A stretch of 64,000 nucleotides of DNA from Sulfurimonas sp. (GTDB taxonomy: Bacteria > Campylobacterota > Campylobacteria > Campylobacterales > Sulfurimonadaceae), in contig NZ_CP093397.1 of NCBI RefSeq assembly GCF_029027585.1, positions 2,283,405 through 2,347,404 on the forward strand. Reading direction: 5' to 3'. The number at the start of each line of letters is the position of its first letter. Position 1 is the first letter of the stretch. The notes beneath the pieces were generated by a model, which was not told where the DNA came from, searched no databases, and saw nothing but the letters and a program-made list of their open reading frames with translations. A program made the translations under genes and the position numbers. Below, piece after piece: positions 34,741 to 43,782 of this stretch.

Positions 34741-35370
34741 ATGAAAATTGTTATCTTTGATATGGATGGAACTCTTATAGACTCAAAAAAAGATATAACA
34801 ATATCTGTAAACTATATAAGAGCTTTGCATTATAATCTTGCTCCACTTAGTGAAGAGTTTGTTGTAAAAGCTATAAATATGCGTGAAAGAAACTTGCCAA
34901 AACTTTTTTATGAAACAGAGCTTTATCATGAAAAAGATAGAGATGTTTTTGAAGTTCACTATGGGATTCAATGCACTCAAAATCCATATCTTTATGATGG
35001 AATTTTAGAGATGCTAAAAAACCTTGTAAACTCAGGAGTAAAAATATCTTTAGCTACAAATGCTCCAACCCCTTTTGCTTTAAGAATGTTAAAGCATTTA
35101 GGAGTAGAAGAAATGTTTGATGTTATTATAGGTGCTGATAAAGTAAAGATTTCAAAGCCTGACCCACAGATGATAAATGAAATCTTAAATCACTATAATT
35201 TTGATAAAAACACAGATGAAGCATGGATGATTGGTGATAGTTCCAAAGATACTGATGGTGCCTTAAATGCTGGAATAAGCTCTATGTTTGTAACTTGGGG
35301 TTTTTCTAAAGAATCAGAACATGATGTCGTGATAAGTAAGCCAAAAGAAATCTTAGATATTGTTTTATAA
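34741..35370 (+). CDS. HAD-superfamily hydrolase (phosphoglycolate phosphatase like)
   Basis: 209 aa. HAD motif I is VIFDMDGTLIDSKKDI with the two aspartates, motif II is ISLATNAPTP with the threonine/asparagine, motif III is the lysine in KVKISKPDPQM, and motif IV is MIGDSSKDTDGALNAG. An alpha-helical cap lies between I and II. This matches the Gph-like subfamily that hydrolyses small phosphomonoesters, but the substrate cannot be told. ATG directly follows the TAA of the upstream gene. Confidence 0.85.
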   Translation: MKIVIFDMDGTLIDSKKDITISVNYIRALHYNLAPLSEEFVVKAINMRERNLPKLFYETELYHEKDRDVFEVHYGIQCTQNPYLYDGILEMLKNLVNSGVKISLATNAPTPFALRMLKHLGVEEMFDVIIGADKVKISKPDPQMINEILNHYNFDKNTDEAWMIGDSSKDTDGALNAGISSMFVTWGFSKESEHDVVISKPKEILDIVL

Positions 35371-35380
35371 AAATTTATGA

Positions 35381-35386
35381 TAGAAT
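35381..35386 (+). promoter_or_regulatory. Extended -10 promoter of the coiled-coil membrane protein
   Basis: TATGATAGAAT (TG, one base, TAGAAT) 33 bp before the GTG start at 35419. Same extended -10 pattern as upstream of the DarTG-like pair and of 49392. Confidence 0.45.
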
Positions 35387-35418
35387 AACTCTTATTTATT
35401 CAAGTAAAGGGGTTTACG

Positions 35419-36636
35419 GTGTTTGATAGTGATTTACTTCTAGCCTTTGGATTTATGGCGATTCTGTTTTTAAGACAAATATCTATACTTAAACAACCAA
35501 ACAAAATAAATTATGCACCTCTTATGATAGGTATAGGTGCTATTAGTAGTGTTGTTCATTTTATAATTCACCCTGATATCACAGATGTTATTTTGCTTTT
35601 AAGAGAGTCTTTTTTACCGCTGTTGGTAGCTCTTTTACTCTACATAGTTATGAATATTTTACATCAAACACAACAAACTCAAAGCGCAAGAGCACAAGAT
35701 GAATTTTCAAAAATTATAACTACTCAAATGAGTGAGTTAAAAGAGTTTATAATTGAGTTAGAAACAAGAATGATTTTATCTCATCAAGAAGACAGAAATA
35801 TTCAAGAAGAAGTTCGCGAAAAGTTTAAACAAGATATAAAATCTCTAGATGCAATCAAAACAAATCAAAACAAATTTTTAGGCAAGTTTGATGAGATGGA
35901 CTCTTGGCATAAAGGTGTTACAAAATCTTTTGATAATTTTACAAATATACAGCTACCAGAACTTGATAATGTTGTTCATAAACATATAGATATCTTACGA
36001 GTGGCAGAACAAGACCACTACAACCAAATAAAAGTAACTTTGGATAAAGCAGTAGATAGTAGGCATGATATTTCTGAAGATATGGATGAATTAAAAGATA
36101 GTTTAACTAGCATGAAATCAATAGCCGATACAGTTGCTCAAGCTATCGTCAAAGAAACTATCACAGAACTTTCAGGCGTAACAAATGCGTTTGAGCAACA
36201 GATAGTAGCTTTGAAATCACATACAGAAAGCTTAAGCACCTCTTTATATGAAAGTGAAAATAAGTTGGGCTCAATTAGAGATCAAAGTGAAATGATAATG
36301 AAACAAATGATTTTATCATCTAAAAAAATGAATGATTTAGAATCGCAAAATAGTGGTTTACACAACCTTTATACAACTATTAAAAGTTTAGTAAAAGAAG
36401 TTGAAATCATTAAATCAGACTATGTTAAATCTCAATCACAACTTAGTTTGATTGCAAAAGAGTTAAATTCATCACAAGAACAGCAGATAGGCTCTTTAAT
36501 CGAAACTCTAAGCAAAAAAATAGATGACTCCTTGGAAAAATTACATGATCACTACCACATAGCATCTGATGATATAACTCAAAGTGTACAGATATTATCA
36601 AAAAAAGCACAACTAAAAAAAGGTTACACTGATTAA
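35419..36636 (+). CDS. Membrane-anchored coiled-coil protein
   Basis: 405 aa, family not recognised. Three N-terminal hydrophobic segments lie at about 4-22, 33-50 and 58-82 (LLVALLLYIVMNILHQT). The remaining 320 residues are almost wholly helical and charged, with heptad-like spacing (ITTQMSELKEFIIELETRM, ESENKLGSIRDQSEMIMKQM). The layout resembles RmuC-like or chemoreceptor-type scaffolds but has no MCP hairpin or nuclease domain. Start is GTG at 35419 after AAAGGGG. Its 3' end lies about 60 bp from the IS cluster. Function unknown. Confidence 0.6.
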   Translation: MFDSDLLLAFGFMAILFLRQISILKQPNKINYAPLMIGIGAISSVVHFIIHPDITDVILLLRESFLPLLVALLLYIVMNILHQTQQTQSARAQDEFSKIITTQMSELKEFIIELETRMILSHQEDRNIQEEVREKFKQDIKSLDAIKTNQNKFLGKFDEMDSWHKGVTKSFDNFTNIQLPELDNVVHKHIDILRVAEQDHYNQIKVTLDKAVDSRHDISEDMDELKDSLTSMKSIADTVAQAIVKETITELSGVTNAFEQQIVALKSHTESLSTSLYESENKLGSIRDQSEMIMKQMILSSKKMNDLESQNSGLHNLYTTIKSLVKEVEIIKSDYVKSQSQLSLIAKELNSSQEQQIGSLIETLSKKIDDSLEKLHDHYHIASDDITQSVQILSKKAQLKKGYTD

Positions 36637-36726
36637 TATAATGTCCCCAGAAAAACAAACCACTTAATACAACATTCTTATATCAGATGATAAAACGCCA
36701 ATTCAAATAGTAAGTGCAACACCTGA

Positions 36727-37594
36727 TTAAACTGCTACATAAGATGAAGTAATTGTATCGAAAAAAACTTCTGCGGGTGTTTTGTACCCGAGTATCTTTC
36801 TTGGTCTATTGTTTAGTTTGTTTTGAACTTCAACTATTTGCTCATCTGTGATGTTAATAAAGTGCATCTTTTTTGGAAAATATTCTCTAATTAACCCATT
36901 AGTGTGTTCGTTAAGCCCTCGTTGCCAAGATTGATATGGGTTAGCAAAGTAGAAATCTGTATCAAGTACTTTAGCTACTTCTTCATGATATGAAAACTCT
37001 TTACCATTATCACTTGTAATCGTAAGTGTGTGAGCTTGTACTGGTTTGAGTAAATGTATCATTGCATCTGTAACAACTCTTGCTTGTTTAGCTGGATTTA
37101 TCTTCAACAACAAATGGTCTGAATTCTATAGATATGCGGTTCTTTATTTGTCCACGACTACGATAGGTAGCTGACCTTTTGGTGTACTTCTTGTTCTTGT
37201 GTCTAAGGTATAAATATAGTCTGCCAACACTTCGTTTATTATGATAGATATATCTGTATATCGTTTCATGGCTTACAGGTCTTAAATCTTCAAGAGCCAT
37301 TCGTCCACTTATCTGCTCAGGAGACCAACCTTCTTTCATAGACTTTTTTATATAACTGGTATGCTTCTTTGTAAGTCTTCTGTTCTTTGTTTTATACTGA
37401 TACCTCAGTCTTACACTTACTGTTGCATTAACAGCATTGTATTCATCATTATCAAGAGAGTTTCTTTTTAGCTCCCTGCTTATAGTTGAGTGATGAACAC
37501 AAATGTTATTTGCAATGGCTCTTTGACTTAAGCCCTCTTTTTTCAAAGCTTCGATTTGGTATCGTTGCATCATGGTTAGTTGTTTATATCTCAT
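36727..37594 (-). pseudogene. IS30-family transposase, internally deleted
   Basis: The N-terminal frame (37594-37088) has the helix-turn-helix typical of IS30: MMQRYQIEALKKEGLSQRAI, then HHSTISRELKRNS, then WSPEQISGRM and SHETIYRYIY. It stops after VVEDKSS. A second frame (37113-36727) has the later catalytic residues TSDNGKEFSYHE and HTNGLIREYFPKK. Family members carry about 35 residues between these blocks, including the first catalytic aspartate (GDWEIDT); here they are missing and the frame shifts. The enzyme should be dead. A likely IS end lies at 36698-36723, just beyond the stop (GGTGTTGCACTTAC on the minus strand). Confidence 0.8.
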
Positions 37595-37709
37595 AAGTTT
37601 CCCTATCTTGGTGGATTGGAATCTTATTTTATCTCAGCTAACCTCTTCTTTTATCTATAATGGTTCCCTTTTTCAAGACCAGTAAAACAAGTTTTCTTAT
37701 TTTACCTCT

Positions 37710-38762
37710 TTACGATACCAGTGGTAACAGTTTTGCTCCTTTAGGATCTAAATTATTGACAGCTTTATAATAAACTTCATTTGGAGTTTTATATCCAATC
37801 GCCGAATGTAATCTTTTTTTGTTGTAAGAGTTCATATATATTTTTATTGCTCGATTGAGAGATTTTATATTCTTATATTCATTCAGATAAATTTCTTCAT
37901 ACTTAATACTTCGCCAGAATCTTTCGATGCAAATATTATCAGTAGCTCTACCTTTTCCATCCATTGAAATTTTAATGTTGTGTTTTTTGAGAATATCAAC
38001 ATGAACTTTTGAAGTATATTGACTTCCCTGGTCTGTGTTAAATATCTCTGGTTTAGGATAAAATGCGAGTGCTTCATTTAACACACTTTTAACTAAGGAA
38101 ATATCCATTGTGTTAGAAAGTTTCCATGAGAGTATTTTTTTACTATGCCAATCTATTATTGCGGCTAAATATACAAAGCCTTTTTCCAGTTTGATATAAG
38201 TAATATCTGTACTCCAGACTTGATTAGTTTTTTCAATTACAACACGTCCAGCATAATCTCTAAAATCTTTTAGGAGATATGGATACTTATAATGTTCTTT
38301 GTTTGCTGTAGTGGTCTTAGGCTTAGGATACAAGGCTTCTATACCCATATACTTCATAGCTTTCTTAACGAACTTTTTCCCTATGCTATACCCATCTCTT
38401 AAAAGTTGAGCATGAATTCTTCTACTTCCATATGATGGAAAGTCTGAATATATATTATTTATAGCATCTAATATTTTCAAGTCTTTACCTCTACTAAACG
38501 GTTTAGTTGGAGTATAGTACAAACTCGACTTACTTACCTGTAGCAATTGACACTGCTTATTCTGTGATAATTTATGCTTAGCATCAAGTAGAGTTTTTCT
38601 CTCTTTAGATGAGGCCAAGCTTTTTAGCTTTTCCACAAGAAAATCCTTCTCAACAATTGTCTCTCCAAGTTTTTTTGCAATTGCATCTTTTTCATATTTA
38701 AGAGTATCAATTTCATCTTTGTATTCTTTTACAACAGTACTTTTATCAAATGCTAATGACAT
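37710..38762 (-). CDS. IS3-family transposase OrfB (DDE integrase core)
   Basis: 350 aa. The N-terminal coiled coil leads into the helix-turn-helix_21 region (ILDAINNIYSDFPSYGSRRI) and the DDE core: first Asp in VWSTDITYIKLEKG, second in FNTDQGSQYTS, Glu in NICIERFWRSIKYEEIYL, and a C-terminal RLHSAIGYKTPNEVYY. All catalytic residues are present. The frame extends upstream of its first ATG (KQFLEN before MSLAFDK), showing that OrfB is normally read as a fusion from orfA across an A7 run. Probably active if that shift occurs. Confidence 0.88.
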   Translation of the reverse strand: MSLAFDKSTVVKEYKDEIDTLKYEKDAIAKKLGETIVEKDFLVEKLKSLASSKERKTLLDAKHKLSQNKQCQLLQVSKSSLYYTPTKPFSRGKDLKILDAINNIYSDFPSYGSRRIHAQLLRDGYSIGKKFVKKAMKYMGIEALYPKPKTTTANKEHYKYPYLLKDFRDYAGRVVIEKTNQVWSTDITYIKLEKGFVYLAAIIDWHSKKILSWKLSNTMDISLVKSVLNEALAFYPKPEIFNTDQGSQYTSKVHVDILKKHNIKISMDGKGRATDNICIERFWRSIKYEEIYLNEYKNIKSLNRAIKIYMNSYNKKRLHSAIGYKTPNEVYYKAVNNLDPKGAKLLPLVS

Positions 38763-38766
38763 ATTC

Positions 38767-38916
38767 TCAAGAAACTGTTTTTTTCCAATTTCTTAAACTT
38801 AGAGGTAGGACTTCATATCCACTAGCTATTTCATTAACAGTTTTTTCACCCTCTAAAACTTCCAGTACTACTTTTGCTTTAAAATTTGCACTATAACTTT
38901 TTCTTTTTGCACTCAT
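38767..38916 (-). CDS. IS3-family OrfA (helix-turn-helix), ends at an A7 run
   Basis: 49 aa as read: MSAKRKSYSANFKAKVVLEV, then a helix-turn-helix (KTVNEIASGYEVLPLSLRNW) typical of OrfA/HTH_8. It stops shortly after a run of seven A on the coding strand (38778-38784 as T). Loss of one A gives NWKKQFLENMSLAFD, fusing it to OrfB for a 402-aa product. This may be programmed transcriptional slippage, a mutation, or an assembly error like others in the window. Confidence 0.7.
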   Translation of the reverse strand: MSAKRKSYSANFKAKVVLEVLEGEKTVNEIASGYEVLPLSLRNWKKTVS

Positions 38917-39001
38917 ATTTAATTCCTATATTCTCTATTTCAATTTTATCATTTTTGAAATAAGAAAACAAATTTTACTGGTTCAGTTTTAGGGGTTCAT
39001 T

Positions 39002-39322
39002 ATAAAAAATCAGAGTAGATTATTTATAAACCAAAATGGCATTAAAGACATTAATACTAATACTAATGCTTATGATTTTAACAGCAGTAATGGAGATCAT
39101 AATATCACCGATTCAATCTTTTTTGGAAATATCGTTGTTGATATAAATAACACCAGTTATAGTTCTATTGATAAAGATAAGAGTAACCCTTTTTATATGT
39201 ACGCTGGAACTAAAATCATCTCTATATGGGATAACAATGGCAGTGGTTGGAAGAAACAAGAATCATTCGCACAAGATTTTAAGCCTAATACTAATAACAC
39301 CATTAAAAATGCAGCTAACTAA
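39002..39322 (+). pseudogene. 3' fragment of a pseudopilin-like gene cut by the IS3-type element
   Basis: From the IS end the frame is open for 106 codons: FINQNGIKDINTNTNAYDFN, then DSIFFGNIVVDINNTSYSSI, PFYMYAGTKIISIWDNNGSG, and a stop at 39320-39322. The stop overlaps the start of the next pilus-assembly gene (TAATG), so it was the upstream cistron of that operon. Short polar, Asn/Ser-rich globular sequence after a missing N-terminus fits a prepilin-like GspH/MshB-type protein, but the diagnostic N-terminal helix has been lost, so this is inferred from position. Confidence 0.45.
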
Positions 39323-41130
39323 TGGCTTTTAAAAATATTTTAAACTTTTTTAGAAAAAAAGAGAAGCAACGCGCATATTTTGCAGATATTTTAGGAAAAG
39401 AAAGCTCTAAAACTAAAGAGAGTGGTGGCTCAAGATTAGTTCCTATACTTGATGATGTATTTGAAGAAACATCAACAGGAGTATTAGCACAGATAAAAAA
39501 ATATCCTTTTTTGAATTTAGCTGAGTTTTTAGAAACACAACGAACTTCATTTAATAAACATACGATTTTTGTAGTTGAGATTTTAGATGATGTTGTAAAT
39601 GCTGCTATTGTATCTCGTAAAGGTGTATTTTTAGATATTGGTTTTTTAAAGAGTTATAGTTATGAGAATTTAAAAGATATTTATTTTCAGATTGTTCCAG
39701 ATTCAACCGATACACTAGAAGAAATAAGTAACTCTATAGAGAACATTATCTCTATAGTAGCATATGATGTTGTTTACGCTTTACCCAAGAAAATTGTTAT
39801 TATTGAAAATTCCAACAGTGATTTAAAAGAACTAACTATATCGACTGGACGCTTTAGTAACGATGCTAATATTAATGATTTAATGCTTCGTGAATTAGCT
39901 ATTGAAACCGGTTATAGTGAAGATGAGATTATATACTCTAACATCAAAAAACTTTTTAAAAAGGGTGACCGTGCTATAGGATTTTTAATCTCATGGAGTG
40001 AAAAAATATATTTTGAATCGGTAGATGATTATGTAAATAAGGCAGGGTTTGAGCTTAAAAAATTACACTCTATCCAGTCCTCTTTGTATGCCTCTTTTTC
40101 ATTAAAAGATCGTGACGCTACAATGCGAATACATGTTCAAGATTTTTACGCCTACAGCTTGTATAAAATAAAGAATGAAATTTTTGAATATAGAAGATAT
40201 GATATTAAAGAGGAGTATGAAGATTTAGAACTTATAGTATCTCAGATGCAAGAGGTTATACTTAGTGGATATGGTGATTACTATGAGATGCTAAAGAGTA
40301 GTTTTCTTCAAGAAGGTATCGCTGTACGCTGGTGGAATTATGGATATGATTTAGAGTCTTGTATCATTCGTACCGAACAAGAGACCCTCTTGGATGGCCG
40401 TTATGCAAATCTAATCTCTACTTCTTATTATGAGCTTTTCAATATGCGTTTAGCTTTGGTTCGTCTTGGAATTGGGGTAAAACTATCTTTTTATGAGTTT
40501 ATAGCAGTTAATCTAAATATATTACCTATTATGATGATTATTTTATTTCTTTTGGGGGCAACAGGCTGGTTTTATTATGAAAAGATGGAACTAGATTCGC
40601 TTAAAAAGATAAACAAAGAATACAGTCGTTATTTTCAGCAAGAAAAATCACTTAACAGCGAACTATCACGATATCAAAATAATATTAGCACAACAAAAAA
40701 TAAAATCACAACTGTTAAAAAAATAATGAAAAATAAAGTTGAAATTCAAGACGCTTTTGTTTTATACAAAATAGCAAATAAATTACCTATTGATATGATT
40801 TTAACAGAGATTCAAAAGAAAAATGGAGTTATAACAATTAAAGGCAAATGTTATTTGGAGAGTTCCTTGTTGAAATTTATTAAGAGACTAGAAATTAAGG
40901 GTCGATCTGTCTATCTTATGAGTATGAAAGATAGTAAAAAAACAAGATTTGAATCACATGAAGAGGCAAATTTGCGTTATATCACAGAGCAACAAAAAAA
41001 GCAACAAGAAGAGCAAAAAGAGGGGGGAAAAGGCAAAGTTTCACAAAATTATAATATCCCTCGCCCAACAGGGACAACAGTTCAATACTCAGATACCTTA
41101 AATAATAGTTTTACCTTGGAGATACGATGA
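39322..41130 (+). CDS. Pilus/T2SS assembly platform protein, PilM-PilN / MshI-like
   Basis: 602 aa. A long cytoplasmic part (about 1-390) is followed by one membrane helix (NLNILPIMMIILFLLGATGWF, about 393-413) and a periplasmic part beginning with a coiled coil (FQQEKSLNSELSRYQNN) then a small alpha/beta domain (LPIDMILTEIQKKNGVITIK). This matches a GspL or fused PilM-PilN/MshI arrangement, although the actin-like nucleotide motifs are not obvious. First intact gene of the operon, overlapping the next by four bases (ATGA). Role: links the ATPase to the periplasmic alignment complex. Confidence 0.65.
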   Translation: MAFKNILNFFRKKEKQRAYFADILGKESSKTKESGGSRLVPILDDVFEETSTGVLAQIKKYPFLNLAEFLETQRTSFNKHTIFVVEILDDVVNAAIVSRKGVFLDIGFLKSYSYENLKDIYFQIVPDSTDTLEEISNSIENIISIVAYDVVYALPKKIVIIENSNSDLKELTISTGRFSNDANINDLMLRELAIETGYSEDEIIYSNIKKLFKKGDRAIGFLISWSEKIYFESVDDYVNKAGFELKKLHSIQSSLYASFSLKDRDATMRIHVQDFYAYSLYKIKNEIFEYRRYDIKEEYEDLELIVSQMQEVILSGYGDYYEMLKSSFLQEGIAVRWWNYGYDLESCIIRTEQETLLDGRYANLISTSYYELFNMRLALVRLGIGVKLSFYEFIAVNLNILPIMMIILFLLGATGWFYYEKMELDSLKKINKEYSRYFQQEKSLNSELSRYQNNISTTKNKITTVKKIMKNKVEIQDAFVLYKIANKLPIDMILTEIQKKNGVITIKGKCYLESSLLKFIKRLEIKGRSVYLMSMKDSKKTRFESHEEANLRYITEQQKKQQEEQKEGGKGKVSQNYNIPRPTGTTVQYSDTLNNSFTLEIR

Positions 41131-41672
41131 ATAAACAACATTTTGGAGAGCTTATTAAAAATTTGATTTATAATAAAGTATATCAGTTTCTTTTTGCTCT
41201 ATTTATTAGTCTTATAATCATATTTGGTGCTTATACTATATATATTAGTAAAATAATTCAAAATAAGAAAGCGATAGAAAATAGTATCAAAACTACCAAC
41301 CTTGCCGAGATAAAAAAACAAATCAAAAAAAGTCAAGAGAAGAAGCAAGGATTAATTGCACAATATAAAGAGCAGCAGGTAATTTTTAAAAAACTAGAAG
41401 GAAAGATTTATCAAACTCACTATCCAATAATTACTAATATTCTTAAAAAAATAAATGCATATGCTTTTAATATCCATGATTATAAGCTAGATAAAGATTT
41501 TAAAAAGATGGATGTTACCCTAGAAGGTTCTTATCAAAATCTTATTCGATTTATAGACTTTTTGGGAACTATACCGGCTAAGGTTGTAGTTAGCCAATAT
41601 AAAATTACTCTATCAAAAGAAAAGATGATGGTTATCTCTTTAACTATTGAAGTTTCACCAATAAGGATTTAA
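41127..41672 (+). CDS. PilO / MshJ-like pilus assembly protein
   Basis: 181 aa. A short cytoplasmic tail, one membrane helix (YQFLFALFISLIIIFGAYTIY), a lysine-rich coiled coil (LAEIKKQIKKSQEKKQGLIA) and a ferredoxin-like periplasmic domain (KKMDVTLEGSYQNLIRFIDF, then IPAKVVVSQYKITLSKEK) are the features of PilO/GspM-type proteins. These pair with PilN/GspL in the inner-membrane platform. Overlaps the upstream gene by four bases and is three bases from the next. Confidence 0.7.
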   Translation: MNKQHFGELIKNLIYNKVYQFLFALFISLIIIFGAYTIYISKIIQNKKAIENSIKTTNLAEIKKQIKKSQEKKQGLIAQYKEQQVIFKKLEGKIYQTHYPIITNILKKINAYAFNIHDYKLDKDFKKMDVTLEGSYQNLIRFIDFLGTIPAKVVVSQYKITLSKEKMMVISLTIEVSPIRI

Positions 41673-41675
41673 TAA

Positions 41676-42038
41676 ATGATTAAAATAGTAATTTTAATAA
41701 TGTTATCTTTGCTTCTTGAAGCAAAAAACTGGAATATTAAGCGAAACCCATTTACCGTAAGTAATGCTTATATAGAAAAAACTAAAAAAAGTTATCTTGA
41801 ACCAAAAAACAACTATATTCCATTTAGCATTAAACTTCTTGGAATTGCTCATATAGATAAAACTAAAGAAGCGATACTCAATATTGAATTTGAAGGTATT
41901 CGCAAGGTAAAGTTAAAGCAAAAAATTAAGATTAATACACCCGATATTGAGAGTTGGATAAGGGTGACAAAAATTAATGAATATTTCGTCGAGATATCAT
42001 TAAACGGTGGGGAGGATATTCGCTATGAAATTAAATAG
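41676..42038 (+). CDS. PilP / MshK-like periplasmic pilus protein
   Basis: 120 aa. A signal-like N-terminus (MIKIVILIMLSLLLEAKN) is followed by NPFTVSNAYIEKT and a small beta-rich domain (LLGIAHIDKTKEAILNIEFE; IRVTKINEYFVEISLNGGED). Size, position before the secretin and beta content fit PilP/GspC/MshK proteins, which connect the inner-membrane platform to the secretin. Sequence motifs are weak. It overlaps the secretin gene by 14 bp. Confidence 0.55.
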   Translation: MIKIVILIMLSLLLEAKNWNIKRNPFTVSNAYIEKTKKSYLEPKNNYIPFSIKLLGIAHIDKTKEAILNIEFEGIRKVKLKQKIKINTPDIESWIRVTKINEYFVEISLNGGEDIRYEIK

Positions 42039-43782
42039 AGTAGTTTTTGTTGTGCTATTGAGTTTAAGCACACTTCTTGCATCATCACTTAGCGAAGTAA
42101 AAGAGGAAAAAATCTCTTTTATTCAATTTAAAAAGATTACACTTGAAAATCTTTTTGATTACCTTTCATCACGATATGATGTAAATATTGTCTTAGAAGA
42201 GCCTATGCTACGCTACTATACGACTAGTTTACGATTGAAAAAAGTTACTATAGAGGATATCCTTAAAATAGTAACTAAAGAGCATAATCTTCATTATATG
42301 AAAAAAAATCAAACTTATCATATCTCTAGTCGTAAAAAATATCATGCTGATAATTACAATGAACAAAATTATACTACTAGAAGTGTAAAGATACAATATG
42401 CTTCAATAATAGATGTAGTGCTGCTTCTAAAGGATGTAATGCATGGAACAGTTGTAGTAAGGAGTAATACAGAGAATAAACCATACAGTGGACTCTTTGA
42501 CGCATCACCGAAACTTGAAACTTGGAAGTTTGAAGATTCTGGGGAGAATAATATGTTACCCCAACCGGAAAGTGCAGGTGGGAGCTCTAGTAGTGATACT
42601 CCTAAACAGATAGATACTGATAAATTAGAGAAAATGAGTGGTAAAATAATAATAGCAGATGAAGATAAGGTTCTTCCTAGCCGCCTCCTGTATGTTGTAC
42701 CGTTTATCAATGAAAATATTATATATCTTATATCTAAAGACAAAGATTTAATAGATAAGGCAAAGGGCTATATTCTTGAGGTTGATCAACCAATTAAAGA
42801 GGTGCTTATACAAGGTAAAATTATTAGTGTAGATATAGGAGATGAATTTACATCAGCTTTTGACTTTATAACTCAATCTTCTGATGTTTCAACACCCGTA
42901 GCAAATAGTATGATTTCTGCTGGAAATGTTCAGTATTCTTTTTTAAACTCATTAACCAGTGCAAATATTGAAATATTGCAAACAGATAACAAGGCAAAAA
43001 CTATAGCATCTCCAATGTTACTTGCAACTAATCGTACTACAGCAAAACTAGACCTTATAGAAGAGGTGTCTATTCTTAAGGGTTGGACTGCAGGAAGTGT
43101 TTCTCAAGGTGGAACAGGAGGTGGTGGAAATGTTGTTATACAACCAACACCCATATATAAAACCGAAAAGATTGGAACAAGCTTTCAGCTAATTCCTTCA
43201 ATAAACGATGACGGGAGAATATTGCTTAAAATTAGGATAGAGACTTCTACAGTAAAACCTGGTTCACAAAATATGCTAGTGGCACAGGCAGATGGTAGTT
43301 TTAAGCCTGAAAAATTTGATGGTGTAAATGTAAATGTTATAGAGACTACGCTTATCACAAAGCATGGGCAAGGAATAGTGTTAGGTGGTTTAATTAATGA
43401 AAGTATAAAAAAAATAGAGAGTAAAGTACCTATATTAGGAGATATTCCTGGACTTGGATTTTTCTTTAAAGATGTTGAAGATGTAGAAAAAAAAAGTGAA
43501 ACTATAGTTATTCTAACTCCATATATTGTTGATTTAAATAATCAAACTACTCAAGAAATGCTAGATGCTGTAAAAGATGATATAAAAAAAGATCACAATA
43601 TTTTAAAAGACGATGAAGTTAAACTAGACAGTAAAAAAATTATAGATAATGTGCTTGACAGGGATACTTTAGAGATTAATAAAGATTTAAATCCAGTAAA
43701 AGCAAAAAAAGATAAAAAGAAAAAAGTTCTTACTCCAAGTGAGATAAAAATTCAAAATTTCTTACAAGAGGATAACTTATGA
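42025..43782 (+). CDS. Secretin (MshL / GspD family)
   Basis: 585 aa from ATG 42025, chosen for GGAGG eight bases upstream and a good signal peptide (LNRVVFVVLLSLSTLLASS). N0/STN-like domain ITLENLFDYLSSRYDVNIVL, a Gly/Ser-rich linker (about 180-200), then the secretin core: VLIQGKIISVDIGDEF, VSILKGWTAGSV with a Gly-rich gate, TTLITKHGQGIVLGGLINES and VPILGDIPGLGFFFKDVEDV. Forms the outer-membrane pore for a pilus or secreted protein. Its place between a PilP-like gene and the ATPase matches MshL. Confidence 0.88.
   Translation: MKLNRVVFVVLLSLSTLLASSLSEVKEEKISFIQFKKITLENLFDYLSSRYDVNIVLEEPMLRYYTTSLRLKKVTIEDILKIVTKEHNLHYMKKNQTYHISSRKKYHADNYNEQNYTTRSVKIQYASIIDVVLLLKDVMHGTVVVRSNTENKPYSGLFDASPKLETWKFEDSGENNMLPQPESAGGSSSSDTPKQIDTDKLEKMSGKIIIADEDKVLPSRLLYVVPFINENIIYLISKDKDLIDKAKGYILEVDQPIKEVLIQGKIISVDIGDEFTSAFDFITQSSDVSTPVANSMISAGNVQYSFLNSLTSANIEILQTDNKAKTIASPMLLATNRTTAKLDLIEEVSILKGWTAGSVSQGGTGGGGNVVIQPTPIYKTEKIGTSFQLIPSINDDGRILLKIRIETSTVKPGSQNMLVAQADGSFKPEKFDGVNVNVIETTLITKHGQGIVLGGLINESIKKIESKVPILGDIPGLGFFFKDVEDVEKKSETIVILTPYIVDLNNQTTQEMLDAVKDDIKKDHNILKDDEVKLDSKKIIDNVLDRDTLEINKDLNPVKAKKDKKKKVLTPSEIKIQNFLQEDNL

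Larger units (their letters stand above)
37661..38999 (-). mobile_element. IS3-family insertion sequence
   Basis: About 1.34 kb. The ends 37661-37702 and 38958-38999 are imperfect inverted repeats of about 42 bp, both beginning TG outermost, with ACCAGTAAAA and GTTTTCTTATTT shared. They enclose orfA and orfB in the usual order. No certain target duplication was found. The right end falls inside a pseudopilin-like coding sequence (39002-39322); the left neighbour is the IS30 remnant, not the other half of that gene, so DNA was lost or rearranged here. Confidence 0.75.

Noticed and set aside
35419..36636. Coiled-coil membrane protein as a chemoreceptor or RmuC
   Set aside because: It lacks the receptor signalling hairpin and the RmuC nuclease-like domain.
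36637..36697. TGTCCCC near 36650 as end of another insertion sequence
   Set aside because: No matching inverted partner found nearby.
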